Below are positions 34,710-43,607 of a stretch of 64,000 bases of DNA, piece after piece. Location: assembly GCF_003010935.1 (NCBI RefSeq), contig NZ_PGGN01000003.1, positions 620,001 to 684,000 on the forward strand, given 5' to 3'. A model generated the notes under the pieces. That model was not told the origin of the DNA. It saw only the letters and a program-made list of their open reading frames with translations, and did not search any database. Both the position numbers and the translations under genes were made by a program. The stretch is from Phyllobacterium endophyticum (GTDB lineage Bacteria > Pseudomonadota > Alphaproteobacteria > Rhizobiales > Rhizobiaceae). Position 1 is the first letter of the stretch. The number at the start of each line of letters is the position of its first letter.

Positions 34710-35492
34710 TTATATGCGAGCATTTGACGATGAATGTTCATGCGCGTTACCGCTGACTTGAGCAGGAACGATCTGGGTACCTGACGACGAACGCACCCAA
34801 TCTGCCGTGATATCGAAGCCAAGAATTCGCAATCGGGAGTTCATCAAGTGCCTTCCCATGATCTGGTAGGCGTCGGCGGCTTGCCTTTTTGCGATGGCTG
34901 CAACAATTGCCTCGTGTTCTTCATATACGGTCTCTGATCGAGTTTTGACGCTCTGCTGGGCGAATCCCCCGACAAGTCGCATGCCAAATACAATTTGCGC
35001 CCGCAACATATTGAGCGTTGATTCATACATGCTGTTTCGACTTGCTCGTGCCAGCGCGAAATGGAAAGCGAAGTCTGCCTCGCCGAAGCCATCATCGTTC
35101 GGCTGACCTGCCACAAGATGCGCTGCATGGTGGATCGCCTGCAGGTCTTCATGCGTGTGTCGCAGCGCCGCAAGAGCAGCTACATCGCATTCTATCGAAT
35201 AGCGGAACTCGAACGCTTGGATCAGATCAGCCACGTTCTCGATGGGCCGGTACCCACTTGGCTCTACGGATGTGCTGCCAATGACAAAGCTTCCCGATCC
35301 TTGACGCGAACCGATAAGGCCATCGGCTCTCAACCGGATCAAAGCTTCACGGACGACCGGCCGCGATACCCCGTGCTTGAGTACGAGTACCGACTCTGGG
35401 GGAATTCGGGTGCCTTCGGGCCACTCGCCGCCTTCCACGAGCTGGCGCAGGGTGTCGTAAAGTCGATCCGAAAGCTTAAGCTTTTTTGCCAC
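34710..35492 (-). CDS. GntR-family regulator, FadR/FCD type (copy 2)
   Basis: A 260-residue regulator. The winged helix spans about residues 5-70 (GEWPEGTRIPPESVLVLKHGVSRPVVREALIRLRADGLIGSRQGSGSF), with an FCD domain after it (ADFAFHFALARASRNSMYESTLNMLRAQIVFGMRLVGGF). Its start codon is GTG. It is closely similar to copy 1 at 20.8 kb across the full length, indicating duplication. The palindrome TTACATATTTGTAA lies 17 bases upstream, and near-identical copies precede the ALDH and hydantoinase units, so this protein probably controls itself, the RidA-like gene, the GMC/ALDH operon and the hydantoinase operon. Its effector is probably an organic acid (family knowledge). Confidence 0.87.
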   Translation of the reverse strand: MAKKLKLSDRLYDTLRQLVEGGEWPEGTRIPPESVLVLKHGVSRPVVREALIRLRADGLIGSRQGSGSFVIGSTSVEPSGYRPIENVADLIQAFEFRYSIECDVAALAALRHTHEDLQAIHHAAHLVAGQPNDDGFGEADFAFHFALARASRNSMYESTLNMLRAQIVFGMRLVGGFAQQSVKTRSETVYEEHEAIVAAIAKRQAADAYQIMGRHLMNSRLRILGFDITADWVRSSSGTQIVPAQVSGNAHEHSSSNARI

Positions 35493-35508
35493 CGCCCGTT
35501 TTCCTATG

Positions 35509-35522
35509 TTACATATTTGTAA
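35509..35522. promoter_or_regulatory. operator TTACATATTTGTAA (GntR copy 2 / RidA divergent promoter)
   Basis: A 14-bp palindrome with TTACA and TGTAA arms lies between the divergent GntR and RidA-like genes. A second candidate, TAGTCAGACAT, follows at 35567-35577, and a TTTACA/TATTTA promoter pair (35541-35546, 35563-35568) points at the RidA-like gene. Nearly the same 14-mer occurs at 39639-39652 and 39800-39813. Confidence 0.65.
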
Positions 35523-35654
35523 ATATAACAGCGAGATTGTTTTACATCAAGGCTATTTTTGCTATTTAGTCAGACATAAGTTGACGTTCAATTGCGTCGC
35601 TCCCTACCGGCCCGCATTCGGCGGTATTCACGTTGGTCAACAGAAAGGACTCCA

Positions 35655-36107
35655 GTGGACACATCATTCACCTACAACGGTCAGGAAATTCCGGCCTACC
35701 AGCCACCGGCCTATGGCTACACGTCTGTTATGGTTCATGCGGGGCTCGCTTGGGTAAGCGGCAATGTCCCGAAAACCGGCGACAGCGATCTTTATCCCGG
35801 CAAGGTGGGGGCTGATGTAACGCTCGATCAGGCGAAGGCGGCTGCCGTCCTAGCCATACAAAACGCATTGGCAGCGCTGTCCCACACGATCGGCGGACTG
35901 GACAACGTGATCCAGATTGTCAAAATCACAGTGTTCGTCGCATCTGCGCCGGGTTTTAATCTACAGCCGCAAGTCGCGGATGCAGCGACCTATTTCCTCC
36001 GGGACGTTCTTCAAGAGCGTGGCAGCCATGCGCGCTCTGCTGTAGGCGTGGCTGAACTGCCACGCAATTCGAGTGTCGAAATTGAACTGGTTGCAGCTGT
36101 TAAATAG
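35655..36107 (+). CDS. RidA-family (YjgF/YER057c/UK114) protein
   Basis: A 150-residue RidA-fold protein: YTSVMVHAGLAWVSGNVPKTGD near the start, DVTLDQAKAAAVLAIQNALAALSHTIGGLDNVIQIVKITVFVAS in the middle, and GSHARSAVGVAELPRNSSVEIELVAAV at the end. The Arg of HARSAVG and the Glu of VEIELVA match the imine/enamine-hydrolysis residues of active RidA. Such proteins clear 2-aminoacrylate and related imines or act in catabolic clusters. I use the GTG at 35655, which follows AAAGGA by six bases. It is divergent from GntR copy 2 with the shared operator between and converges on the GMC/ALDH operon. Confidence 0.88.
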   Translation: MDTSFTYNGQEIPAYQPPAYGYTSVMVHAGLAWVSGNVPKTGDSDLYPGKVGADVTLDQAKAAAVLAIQNALAALSHTIGGLDNVIQIVKITVFVASAPGFNLQPQVADAATYFLRDVLQERGSHARSAVGVAELPRNSSVEIELVAAVK

Positions 36108-36162
36108 GCCAGTTTGCCGAATGGAACGCGGCATCTCTCCTGCCGCGCTCCCTCCTGTCTGA

Positions 36163-37776
36163 TCAAGCCGGCACAGGTTCAAGGGGAAGTTTTGCACCTT
36201 TGATTGCATCCGCGCCGCGCTCGCCAATCATGATAGAAGGCGCATTGGTGTTTCCTGAAACCAGCGTCGGCATGATCGAGGCATCGATAACGCGCAGCCC
36301 ATCAATGCCGCGCACATTGAGATTGGGGTCAACCACGGCCAAGTCATCCGATCCCATTTTGCAGGTGCCGGCGGGATGGAAGTCGGTCTTGCTCCATTGC
36401 CGGACATATGCGCGCAAATCTTCTTCACTCGCTGAAGCGCTGCCAGGCAGATGCTCGGATTTGTAAAGCTTGGAAAATGCCGGCTGAGCAAAAATCTCGC
36501 GGGCAATCTTGAAACCATTGATCGTATGCGCCCAATCATTTTGATGTGTCATATATTTCGGATCGATTATCGGCTCATCCGCTGGATTGGCCGAAGCAAG
36601 GCTGACTTCCCCACGGCTTTCGGGGCGGAGATAGGCGGTATTCAAGGTCATCCCATGGCCCCTCACTTTCACGCGTCCGTGGTCGATGACATATGCTGGC
36701 AGGAAGTGCATTTGGATGTCCGGCCAATCTGTATTGCCGTCAGTAGAAACGAACCCTCCTCCCTCGCAAACGTTGGAAGTGACTGCCCCGGTCCCAAACG
36801 CCAGAAATTGCGTGGCGTGCCAGAGCGCCATCAGGCCTTTGTCGTGGCCATTGTATGAGACAGGCTCTCTCAAACTGGCACAGCAATACACGTCCAAATG
36901 GTCCTGGAGATTCTTGCCGACACCTGGCAGATCATGACGTACTTCCACTCCGGCTTTCTTCAGCGCACCAGAGGGCCCGACTCCCGAGAGCAGCAGGATC
37001 TTTGGCGAATTGATTGCCCCGGCGCACAGGATAACTTCGCTGCCTGCAGCGATCCGGTTGACGTTGCCATTGACGGCAACGTCAACGCCAACTGCCCGCC
37101 CCTTCTCAACATGCACCTTGAGCACGCGCGCCTGCGTCTGAACTGTGAGGTTCCTGCGGTCTGAAAAAGGATAGATGAAGGCCTGCGCAGAGCTCGACCG
37201 TCGCACCGCACGCTGCGTTACCTGGTAGTATCCGACACCATATTGTTGAGCACCGTTGAAGTCCGTATTGTACGGGTATCCCGCCTGTTGCGCCGCCCTG
37301 AGATAAACGCGAGTGAGATCAATCGGCGAGCGCTGGTCGGATACGCCAAGAAGGCCGCCCTGCCCGTGATAGTCGTCAATATACCGCTCGTTGTCTTCGG
37401 ATTTGCGGAAATAAGGCAATAGATCATCATAGCCCCATCCCTCATTGCCAAGGTCGCGCCACTGATCGTAATCCCGCCGATTTCCGCGGATGTATACCAT
37501 CGAGTTTACTGAAGACCCGCCTCCGAGAATCTTGCCTTGGGGGAAAAGCAGTCTGCGATTGTTCAGTGCCGTCTGTGGAACGGTCTCCCATTCATAGCGG
37601 AATTTCGGTCCCTGCAGCTTGGCATAGCCAGCTGGCCAGCGAACCAAGGGACCGTCATTCTTTTTTCCGAACTCAAGAAGAAGTACGCGCGCGTTGCTGT
37701 CTTCACTAAGTCTGGAGGCCACAACACAGCCCGCCGACCCGCCTCCGACGACGATGTAGTCATATTCCCTATCCAT
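36163..37776 (-). CDS. GMC-family FAD oxidoreductase (copy 4, alcohol/choline dehydrogenase-like)
   Basis: A 537-residue GMC enzyme. EYDYIVVGGGSAGCVVASRLSE binds FAD; signature 1 is GKILGGGSSVNSMVYIRG; signature 2 is GAINSPKILLLSGVGP; the catalytic pair lies in DFHPAGTCKMG and SGNTNAPSIMIGE. It belongs to the BetA/AlkJ-like alcohol dehydrogenase group, which passes electrons from a primary alcohol to the respiratory chain. It lies 11 bases downstream of the aldehyde dehydrogenase, so the pair should oxidise an alcohol via the aldehyde to the acid. It is less similar to copies 1 and 3 than they are to each other. Confidence 0.92.
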   Translation of the reverse strand: MDREYDYIVVGGGSAGCVVASRLSEDSNARVLLLEFGKKNDGPLVRWPAGYAKLQGPKFRYEWETVPQTALNNRRLLFPQGKILGGGSSVNSMVYIRGNRRDYDQWRDLGNEGWGYDDLLPYFRKSEDNERYIDDYHGQGGLLGVSDQRSPIDLTRVYLRAAQQAGYPYNTDFNGAQQYGVGYYQVTQRAVRRSSSAQAFIYPFSDRRNLTVQTQARVLKVHVEKGRAVGVDVAVNGNVNRIAAGSEVILCAGAINSPKILLLSGVGPSGALKKAGVEVRHDLPGVGKNLQDHLDVYCCASLREPVSYNGHDKGLMALWHATQFLAFGTGAVTSNVCEGGGFVSTDGNTDWPDIQMHFLPAYVIDHGRVKVRGHGMTLNTAYLRPESRGEVSLASANPADEPIIDPKYMTHQNDWAHTINGFKIAREIFAQPAFSKLYKSEHLPGSASASEEDLRAYVRQWSKTDFHPAGTCKMGSDDLAVVDPNLNVRGIDGLRVIDASIMPTLVSGNTNAPSIMIGERGADAIKGAKLPLEPVPA

Positions 37777-37787
37777 CATGATTCCTT

Positions 37788-39284
37788 TCAGATGGCCTTA
37801 CCGATCCAGCGCGTTTGATAATTGCCACTGCGAAACTGCACGGTCTTTATGTCCATGAATTCTTCGCAACCCAGCCTGCCGACTTCACGCCCGATACCGC
37901 TTGCCCCCACGCCGCCGAACGGCAGCTCGGCTGGACCGTCAAGGTAGGTGTTCACCCAAACGGTACCGGCTTCAAGGCGACGGGCCGCCTGCAACGCGGC
38001 GGAAGTGTTGGCTGTCCAGATCCCAGCAGACAAGCCATATTCGGTACCATTCGCAATTTCGAAAGCTTCTTCGAGGGTATCGAAAGTCTGTATCGTGCAA
38101 ACCGGTCCAAAAATCTCTTCCTGCGCGATCTGCATATTTGCTGCCACGCCCGTGAAAACAGTCGGATCGATATAACGGCCGCCGTTTTCTTCCCGGTGTG
38201 TACCTCCGAGCGCGAGCGTAGCTCCTTCGGACTTTCCGATCTCGATGTAACTCAGGATCTTGCGGTACTGCGTTTCGTTGATGATCGGACCCACCAGAAC
38301 ATCGTCTCGCAACGTATCCCCGACCGGAATTTTCCGAGCCGCGTCGACGAATCGACGGGTGAAGTCCGCAGCAATGCCTTTTTGCAACAGCAAGCGTCCG
38401 CCCTGATTGCACGATTGGCCAGCATTCAAGAAAGCGCCATGCAACGCGGCGTCGAGCGCGGCATCCAGATCAGCATCGTTCATGACGATATGAGCATTCT
38501 TGCCGCCAAGCTCGAGCGAGACCTTTTTCAATCCGTCAGCGCCGATTTTCATGGCGTGCTTTCCGACGCCGGTCGAACCGGTAAACGAGATAATTCCGGT
38601 CAGCGGGTTGCGAAGCAGGGCCTCCCCGGTCCCACGACCGCTGCCGGTGACAAAGTTGCAGGCGCCATCGGGCAGTCCTGCTTCTTTGAGGATCGGGCCC
38701 AGAAGCAAAGTTGTCGCGGATGTCATTTCGGACGGCTTTACGACCACCGAGCAACCAGCGGCAAGAGCGAATGGAAGCTTCTGGCTGACAATCAAGAATG
38801 GAAAATTCCAAGGCGTGATAATGGCAGCCACCCCAATCGGTACGCGCATCGTCAAAGCAAGATAGTCCCGCCCGAGGCCGGCGAAACTATCGCCGGTCAA
38901 AGAGCGCGCCTGTGTTGACGCATAGTCCCACAACATCGCGGATCGCTCAATTTCGGCCCGCGCTTGCCGGTATGGCTTTCCACTCTCCACCATCTCGTAC
39001 CAGGCCAGCTCTTCTAAGTTGGCTCGTATGCCAGCAGCCGCGTGCAGCAGCACGTTCGCCCGCTGCTCGCCGGTGGATTTGCCCCATTCATCTCCGAAAG
39101 CATCGTGCGCAGATCGGCAGGCACGGTTCACCATCGCCTGGCTCGTCTGGCGCAGCACTGTCACGGCTTGTCCCGATGCCGGATTGACAACGACAGTTTC
39201 CGGGCCGTCGCCTGGCACCCAGGCCCCGTCTATCCAATTGTCAAATTGCCGGGCCTGACTTGGAGGAGTGAAAAGAACGGTCAT
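37788..39284 (-). CDS. aldehyde dehydrogenase
   Basis: A 498-residue NAD(P)-dependent aldehyde dehydrogenase. It has PWNFPFLIVSQKLPFALAAGCSVVVKPSE (cofactor and N-terminal active site), FTGSTGVGKHAM, the general-base Glu in VSLELGGKNAHIV and the catalytic Cys at about residue 292 in NAGQSCNQGGRLLLQ. The segment LEAGTVWVNTYLDGPAELPFGGVGASGIGREVG is typical of betaine-aldehyde and related enzymes. It forms an operon with GMC copy 4. The promoter upstream (39636-39664) contains a GntR-type operator in its spacer. Confidence 0.92.
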   Translation of the reverse strand: MTVLFTPPSQARQFDNWIDGAWVPGDGPETVVVNPASGQAVTVLRQTSQAMVNRACRSAHDAFGDEWGKSTGEQRANVLLHAAAGIRANLEELAWYEMVESGKPYRQARAEIERSAMLWDYASTQARSLTGDSFAGLGRDYLALTMRVPIGVAAIITPWNFPFLIVSQKLPFALAAGCSVVVKPSEMTSATTLLLGPILKEAGLPDGACNFVTGSGRGTGEALLRNPLTGIISFTGSTGVGKHAMKIGADGLKKVSLELGGKNAHIVMNDADLDAALDAALHGAFLNAGQSCNQGGRLLLQKGIAADFTRRFVDAARKIPVGDTLRDDVLVGPIINETQYRKILSYIEIGKSEGATLALGGTHREENGGRYIDPTVFTGVAANMQIAQEEIFGPVCTIQTFDTLEEAFEIANGTEYGLSAGIWTANTSAALQAARRLEAGTVWVNTYLDGPAELPFGGVGASGIGREVGRLGCEEFMDIKTVQFRSGNYQTRWIGKAI

Positions 39285-39640
39285 CTCTGATCCTTGAGTG
39301 TGATTTCGACAGTTTTGATGGCAGAAGCACAGAAGTGGCTCATCGGAGCGGCATAAGCGATCAGTTGCCGGCCCCTGCCTTGGTACGAAGGGGGCAGCCC
39401 GGCGGCGATTTTTTTGGCAACTGCTGGACTAGCACGGCGGGCAACGTCGCGGTGGTCCTTGCAACACACGAGCTTTCCTTGCGCAGATGATCGTCGTGAC
39501 ACACTTGTATCGTCCTTTGTCGCTCCGTTACGGCGAATGCCATTGCGGCTCCTGCAGAATTGACCCGGGGGAAAGTGCGGCGCCGGTAGCAGCAGCCTTG
39601 GCGAATGTCCGTCAAAAACCTGGGCAACGCTAAGAAACTT
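39281..39640 (-). other. leader of the ALDH operon with an unassigned open frame
   Basis: A minus-strand open frame ends here and its TGA overlaps the ALDH ATG (ATGA), as in translationally coupled genes. Its last part reads KLVCCKDHRDVARRASPAVAKKIAAGLPPSYQGRGRQLIAYAAPMSHFCASAIKTVEITLKD and looks protein-like, but I recognise no family. The frame has no ATG after the predicted promoter. It may be a decayed gene, or simply a leader of about 350 bases. Confidence 0.3.
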
Positions 39641-39664
39641 ACTTATTTGTAATTTTAATGTCAA
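39636..39664 (-). promoter_or_regulatory. promoter of the ALDH/GMC operon with GntR-type operator
   Basis: On the minus strand TTGACA (39664-39659) and TAAGTT (39641-39636) are exactly 17 bp apart. The operator TTACTTATTTGTAA (plus-strand 39639-39652) occupies the -10 end of the spacer, one base different from the site at 35509. A repressor bound here would block RNA polymerase. Confidence 0.6.
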
Positions 39665-39779
39665 TGCAGGTGACGGCGATTCTGGTTTCAAGTTACGAGA
39701 AGCGGCCCAAACAAGCGAGTTTTATGCCCATATGGCGCGATCTGTCCAGTATTCCACGTTTCGGCACTCCAGAAGTTGA

Positions 39780-39813
39780 TTGACAAATACTGACCTTTAT
39801 TACAAATATGCAA
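39780..39813 (+). promoter_or_regulatory. promoter of the hydantoinase operon with GntR-type operator
   Basis: TTGACA at 39780-39785 is followed 17-18 bp later by an AT-rich -10 region inside TTACAAATATGCAA (39800-39813). The reverse complement of that site, TTGCATATTTGTAA, differs by one base from the GntR copy 2 site at 35509. The hydantoinase start codon lies 18 bases downstream. Confidence 0.6.
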
Positions 39814-39831
39814 ATAGGAAGTGGAGCAATT

Positions 39832-41931
39832 ATGAAACCTCGCATCAACAGAGCATCCGCCGACATCGGAGGCACTTTCACCGATATCGTCATCGAAATT
39901 GACGGCATCCGCGCCTCAACCAAGGTGCTCACGACCCACCAGGCACCCGAACGCGCCGTTATCGAGGGCGTCTTCGGTCTGCTGCAAAAACAGCGTCTTG
40001 GCTTGGCGGACATTGATATTTTTTTGCACGGGACAACGCTCGCTACAAATGCCATCATCGAACGCCGCGGGGCAAGGACGGCCTTGATCACGACCCGAGG
40101 CTTTCGCGATACGATCGAAATAGGATCTGAAAGTCGCCACGATCAGTATGACATTTTCATAAAGAAGCCCCAGCCGCTGGTTGGGCGCGGATTGCGTTAT
40201 ACTGTAGCCGAGCGGGTCGCCGCGGATGGGTCGACATTGCTGGCACTTGATGAAAATGAAGTCGAAGCGCTTGCCGAGAAGCTGGAGCAGGCACAGGTTG
40301 AATCCATCGCCGTTTCTTTGATTAATGCCTATGCAAACTCTTCACACGAGCAGCGAGTGCGCGAAATCCTATCCGCCCGGCTGCCCCGCACGTATTTCAG
40401 TCTTTCAAGCGAGACCTGCCCCGAGATCCGCGAGTACGAAAGGACCTCCACGACAGTAGCAAATGCCTATATTCGTCCGATCATGGCGGGATACCTCGGT
40501 CGCCTGAAATCCGAACTGAGCGAAAAGGGGATGAAAGCTCCGATCCTCCTGATGACTTCTGGCGGTGGCCTGACGACTGTGGAACAAGCTGCGGATTATC
40601 CAATCCGCCTGGTGGAGTCAGGACCAGCCGGCGGCGCAATTCTTGCCGCAAAGATCGCCCAGGAATGTGCGCTAGATAAAATAATTTCTTTTGACATGGG
40701 CGGCACAACCGCGAAAATCTGCCTCATCGATCACGGGGAACCTCTCAAGTCGCGAAGTTTCGAGGTGGATCGAACCGAACGTTTCCTCAAGGGGTCAGGC
40801 CTTCCAGTCCGAATCCCGGTAATCGAAATGGTAGAGATCGGCGCCGGCGGCGGTTCCATTGCCCAGGTAGACTCGTTGGGTCGTCTGACCGTCGGACCTG
40901 AAAGTGCTTCGTCCGAGCCTGGGCCTGCTTGCTACGGATTAGGTGGTCGTCATGCTACAGTGACAGATGGTGACTTTGTGCTTGGACGCATCGATACGCG
41001 CAAGTTCGCCGACGGACGCATGACGCTGCGTCGGGATCTTGCCGAAAAAGCCCTGGCGACCCACGTGGGCGGTGCGCTGTCACTGGGCCCAGTTGAAGCG
41101 GCCGCAGCGGTCACGGCGATCGTCGAAGAGAACATGTCGAATGCCAGTCGCGTTCATGCCGCAGAGCACGGCAAGGATCTTCGTCAGCGTGCTATGGTCG
41201 CCTTTGGAGGCGCAGCTCCCATGCACGCCGCGCAGTTGGCACGAAAACTATCGCTTGTGAGCGTTGTCATTCCTAAGGGAGCAGGTGTCGGTTCAGCCAT
41301 TGGGTTCCTTGAGGCGCCTATGGCGTATGAGGTAGTTCGCAGTAGACACAGCCGCCTGGATGCGGTCAACGATGTCGCCATCACTGAACTGCTTGCTTCT
41401 ATGCAACTTGAGGCCAAAGCGGTCGTATTTCCGGCCGCTCGGGGCCTGCCCATAGATATGCGAGTGTCGGCCTTTCTACGTTACGTCGGCCAGGGCCATG
41501 AGCTGGAAGTTGGCATCCCGGTGGTCTCTAATGGCCGTATTGACGCGCGGGAACTAAAGGACGCGTTCGATCAACGATATAGCGAAGTGTTCGGCCGCTT
41601 TTTGCCGAACCATGAGATCGAGGTTCTAACTTGGGCAGTGACGGCATCAGCAACGCAGCCCGTGCCTGTCGCCGACCTAGCCCCCATAGGGACGCGTGAG
41701 TCGGTGTCGCCTTCAGGGACCACCAACTTCACTGACATGGACGGGATGACAGCGGACGCGCCGATTTATGAACGCACGGAGCTTGCTCCTGGCGTTCTCC
41801 TCACCGGTCCATTGGTCGTCACCGAACGTGAGACCAATACTGTTGTGCCAACTGGCTTTACTGTCGAGTGCAACTCATTTGGACACCTTGTCCTGACCAA
41901 TCTCGCCGCTCAGGCGGCATTATCCGCATGA
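39832..41931 (+). CDS. hyuA: hydantoinase/oxoprolinase family protein, subunit A
   Basis: A 699-residue member of the HyuA/oxoprolinase/acetone carboxylase-beta family. ASADIGGTFTDIVIEIDG and LHGTTLATNAIIERRGARTALITTRGFRD form the N-terminal domain; ESGPAGGAILAAKIA and ISFDMGGTTAKICLIDHGE form the ASKHA-like ATP-binding core; MSNASRVHAAEHGKDLRQRAMVAFGGAAPMHA follows. The family couples ATP hydrolysis to opening of cyclic imides such as hydantoins or 5-oxoproline, or to carboxylation of ketones. I use the ATG at 39832 with GGAG upstream; the frame open from 39808 begins inside the operator. It is the first gene of a three-gene operon. Confidence 0.9.
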   Translation: MKPRINRASADIGGTFTDIVIEIDGIRASTKVLTTHQAPERAVIEGVFGLLQKQRLGLADIDIFLHGTTLATNAIIERRGARTALITTRGFRDTIEIGSESRHDQYDIFIKKPQPLVGRGLRYTVAERVAADGSTLLALDENEVEALAEKLEQAQVESIAVSLINAYANSSHEQRVREILSARLPRTYFSLSSETCPEIREYERTSTTVANAYIRPIMAGYLGRLKSELSEKGMKAPILLMTSGGGLTTVEQAADYPIRLVESGPAGGAILAAKIAQECALDKIISFDMGGTTAKICLIDHGEPLKSRSFEVDRTERFLKGSGLPVRIPVIEMVEIGAGGGSIAQVDSLGRLTVGPESASSEPGPACYGLGGRHATVTDGDFVLGRIDTRKFADGRMTLRRDLAEKALATHVGGALSLGPVEAAAAVTAIVEENMSNASRVHAAEHGKDLRQRAMVAFGGAAPMHAAQLARKLSLVSVVIPKGAGVGSAIGFLEAPMAYEVVRSRHSRLDAVNDVAITELLASMQLEAKAVVFPAARGLPIDMRVSAFLRYVGQGHELEVGIPVVSNGRIDARELKDAFDQRYSEVFGRFLPNHEIEVLTWAVTASATQPVPVADLAPIGTRESVSPSGTTNFTDMDGMTADAPIYERTELAPGVLLTGPLVVTERETNTVVPTGFTVECNSFGHLVLTNLAAQAALSA

Positions 41932-41948
41932 CTCGATTGGAGAAGCAG

Positions 41949-43607
41949 ATGACCGCAAAATCCGAAGCCCAAGCCATCGGCGAAATCGAATTTCAGATCA
42001 TGTGGAACCGTTTGATCGCGGTCGTCGAAGAGCAAGCACAGGCCTTACGCCGCACCGCGTTTAGTCCAATTGTGCGGGAGTCCGGCGATCTTTCTGCGGG
42101 CTACTTCCATCCAGACGGCCGGATGATCGCACAGGCGGTTACCGGTACGCCCGGCCACGTCAACACCATGGCGGCATCTGTGCTGCACTTCCTGAGGATC
42201 TACCCCGCTCACTCCATGCACGATGGCGATGTCTATATCACCAACGATCCATGGATGGGCACTGGTCATCTACACGATTTCGTCGCGGTGACACCGGCTT
42301 TCTACCAGGGTCAGCTGGTTGGATTGTTCGCCTCGACCTGCCATTTCATGGACGTGGGCGGTATCGGCTTCGGGCCAGACGGCAGAGACGTTTTCGAAGA
42401 AGGCTTCTATGTACCGCCACTGCCTCTGATCACAAGCGGCGAAATCGACAAGACGTTGATCACGCTTGCGCGCTCAAATTCACGCTACCCCGCCGAGTTC
42501 GAGGGAGACTTGATGTCTTTGGTTGCCTGCAACCAGATCGGTGTGAACCGCCTTTCCGACATGCTCGACGAGTTTGCCCTGCGCGACCTGAATCCACTTT
42601 GCGATCAGATTGTCATTCGTTCACGGGCGGCCGCATTGAAAGCGATCTCCACCTTGCCTCAAGGTGTCGCAGAAGCTGAGATGGTAGTTGATGGATACGA
42701 CCGCCCCGTCACGCTGAAAGCGACTGCCCGTATCGATAGTGACCACATTTCGGTTGATTTTACCGGGACATCCGGATTGTCGGCGCGTGGCATCAATGTG
42801 CCCCTCAGCTATGCGCAAGCCTATTCTACCTATGCTATAGCTTGCGCGCTTTTCCCCGACGTTCCCAACAACTCGGGCTCTCTTTCAGTCGTTACCGTAA
42901 CAGCGCCTGAAGATACGATCGTCAACGCACCGCGTCCGGCCCCCGTGTCATCCCGTCACGTCATCGGTCAAATGCTGCCAGACGTCGTTTATGGCTGCTT
43001 GGCGCACCTCGTTCCGGAGCGCGTCCTTGCCGAAGGTGCATCCGCTCTCTGGAACCTCATCCTCGAGGACGCCCACGATGCTTGCCTGACGCAGGGAATT
43101 GCTGGCACTCGCCGCTTCTCTGCTCTGTCGGTTCAGACCGGCGGTACAGGCGCACGCTCGCGCCTCGATGGGTTGAGCGCGACGGCGTTTCCTTCCGGCG
43201 TCTCAGGCGTGCCAATTGAAATTCTTGAAACACTGACGCCGTTGGTTTTCTGGCGAAAGGAGTTGCGACCCGGTTCCGGGGGTGCTGGTGAGTACCGGGG
43301 CGGTCTTGGTCAAAGCATTGAAATTGGCCATAGAGAGGGTCATCCGTTCTATATTTACGCTGCTCTCGACCGCATCCAGAACCCCGCACGCGGCCGGTTC
43401 GGTGGCGAGAATGGCGGCCCCGGGAAGGTCGCACTCAAGTCCGGTGGCATTCTCAAGGGGAAGGGTAAACAACTTGTACCGGCGGGTGACCGTCTCGTCG
43501 TCGAGACGCCGGGCGGAGGTGGTTATGGGCCGTCCGCCAAACGAGATGCCGAGAGTCTGGCAGCTGACCGCCAGAACGGCATCACCGAGCAAATGAGGAA
43601 ACCATGA
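41949..43607 (+). CDS. hyuB: hydantoinase/oxoprolinase family protein, subunit B
   Basis: A 552-residue HyuB-family subunit. It carries EFQIMWNRLIAVVEEQAQALRRTAFSPIVRESGDLSAGYF, NTMAASVLHFLRIYP, DGDVYITNDPWMGTGHLHDFVAVTPAF, FAICALFPDVPNN-like SYAQAYSTYAIACALFPDVPNNSG, and the C-terminal RPGSGGAGEYRGGLGQSIEI and VETPGGGGYG. It pairs with subunit A to form the ATP-dependent enzyme. The ATG at 41949 follows GGAG by six bases; an ATG at 41928 overlapping the hyuA stop is an alternative. Its stop overlaps the RraA-like start (ATGA), so all three genes are coupled. Confidence 0.9.
   Translation: MTAKSEAQAIGEIEFQIMWNRLIAVVEEQAQALRRTAFSPIVRESGDLSAGYFHPDGRMIAQAVTGTPGHVNTMAASVLHFLRIYPAHSMHDGDVYITNDPWMGTGHLHDFVAVTPAFYQGQLVGLFASTCHFMDVGGIGFGPDGRDVFEEGFYVPPLPLITSGEIDKTLITLARSNSRYPAEFEGDLMSLVACNQIGVNRLSDMLDEFALRDLNPLCDQIVIRSRAAALKAISTLPQGVAEAEMVVDGYDRPVTLKATARIDSDHISVDFTGTSGLSARGINVPLSYAQAYSTYAIACALFPDVPNNSGSLSVVTVTAPEDTIVNAPRPAPVSSRHVIGQMLPDVVYGCLAHLVPERVLAEGASALWNLILEDAHDACLTQGIAGTRRFSALSVQTGGTGARSRLDGLSATAFPSGVSGVPIEILETLTPLVFWRKELRPGSGGAGEYRGGLGQSIEIGHREGHPFYIYAALDRIQNPARGRFGGENGGPGKVALKSGGILKGKGKQLVPAGDRLVVETPGGGGYGPSAKRDAESLAADRQNGITEQMRKP

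Noticed and set aside
37815..38918. Plus-strand open frame of 367 codons
   Set aside because: It is antisense to the aldehyde dehydrogenase; the minus-strand reading has catalytic residues and family length.
39808..39831. Upstream ATG at 39808 as the hyuA start
   Set aside because: It lies inside the GntR-type operator and -10 region, so it would be upstream of or at the transcription start; the ATG at 39832 has a good ribosome site.
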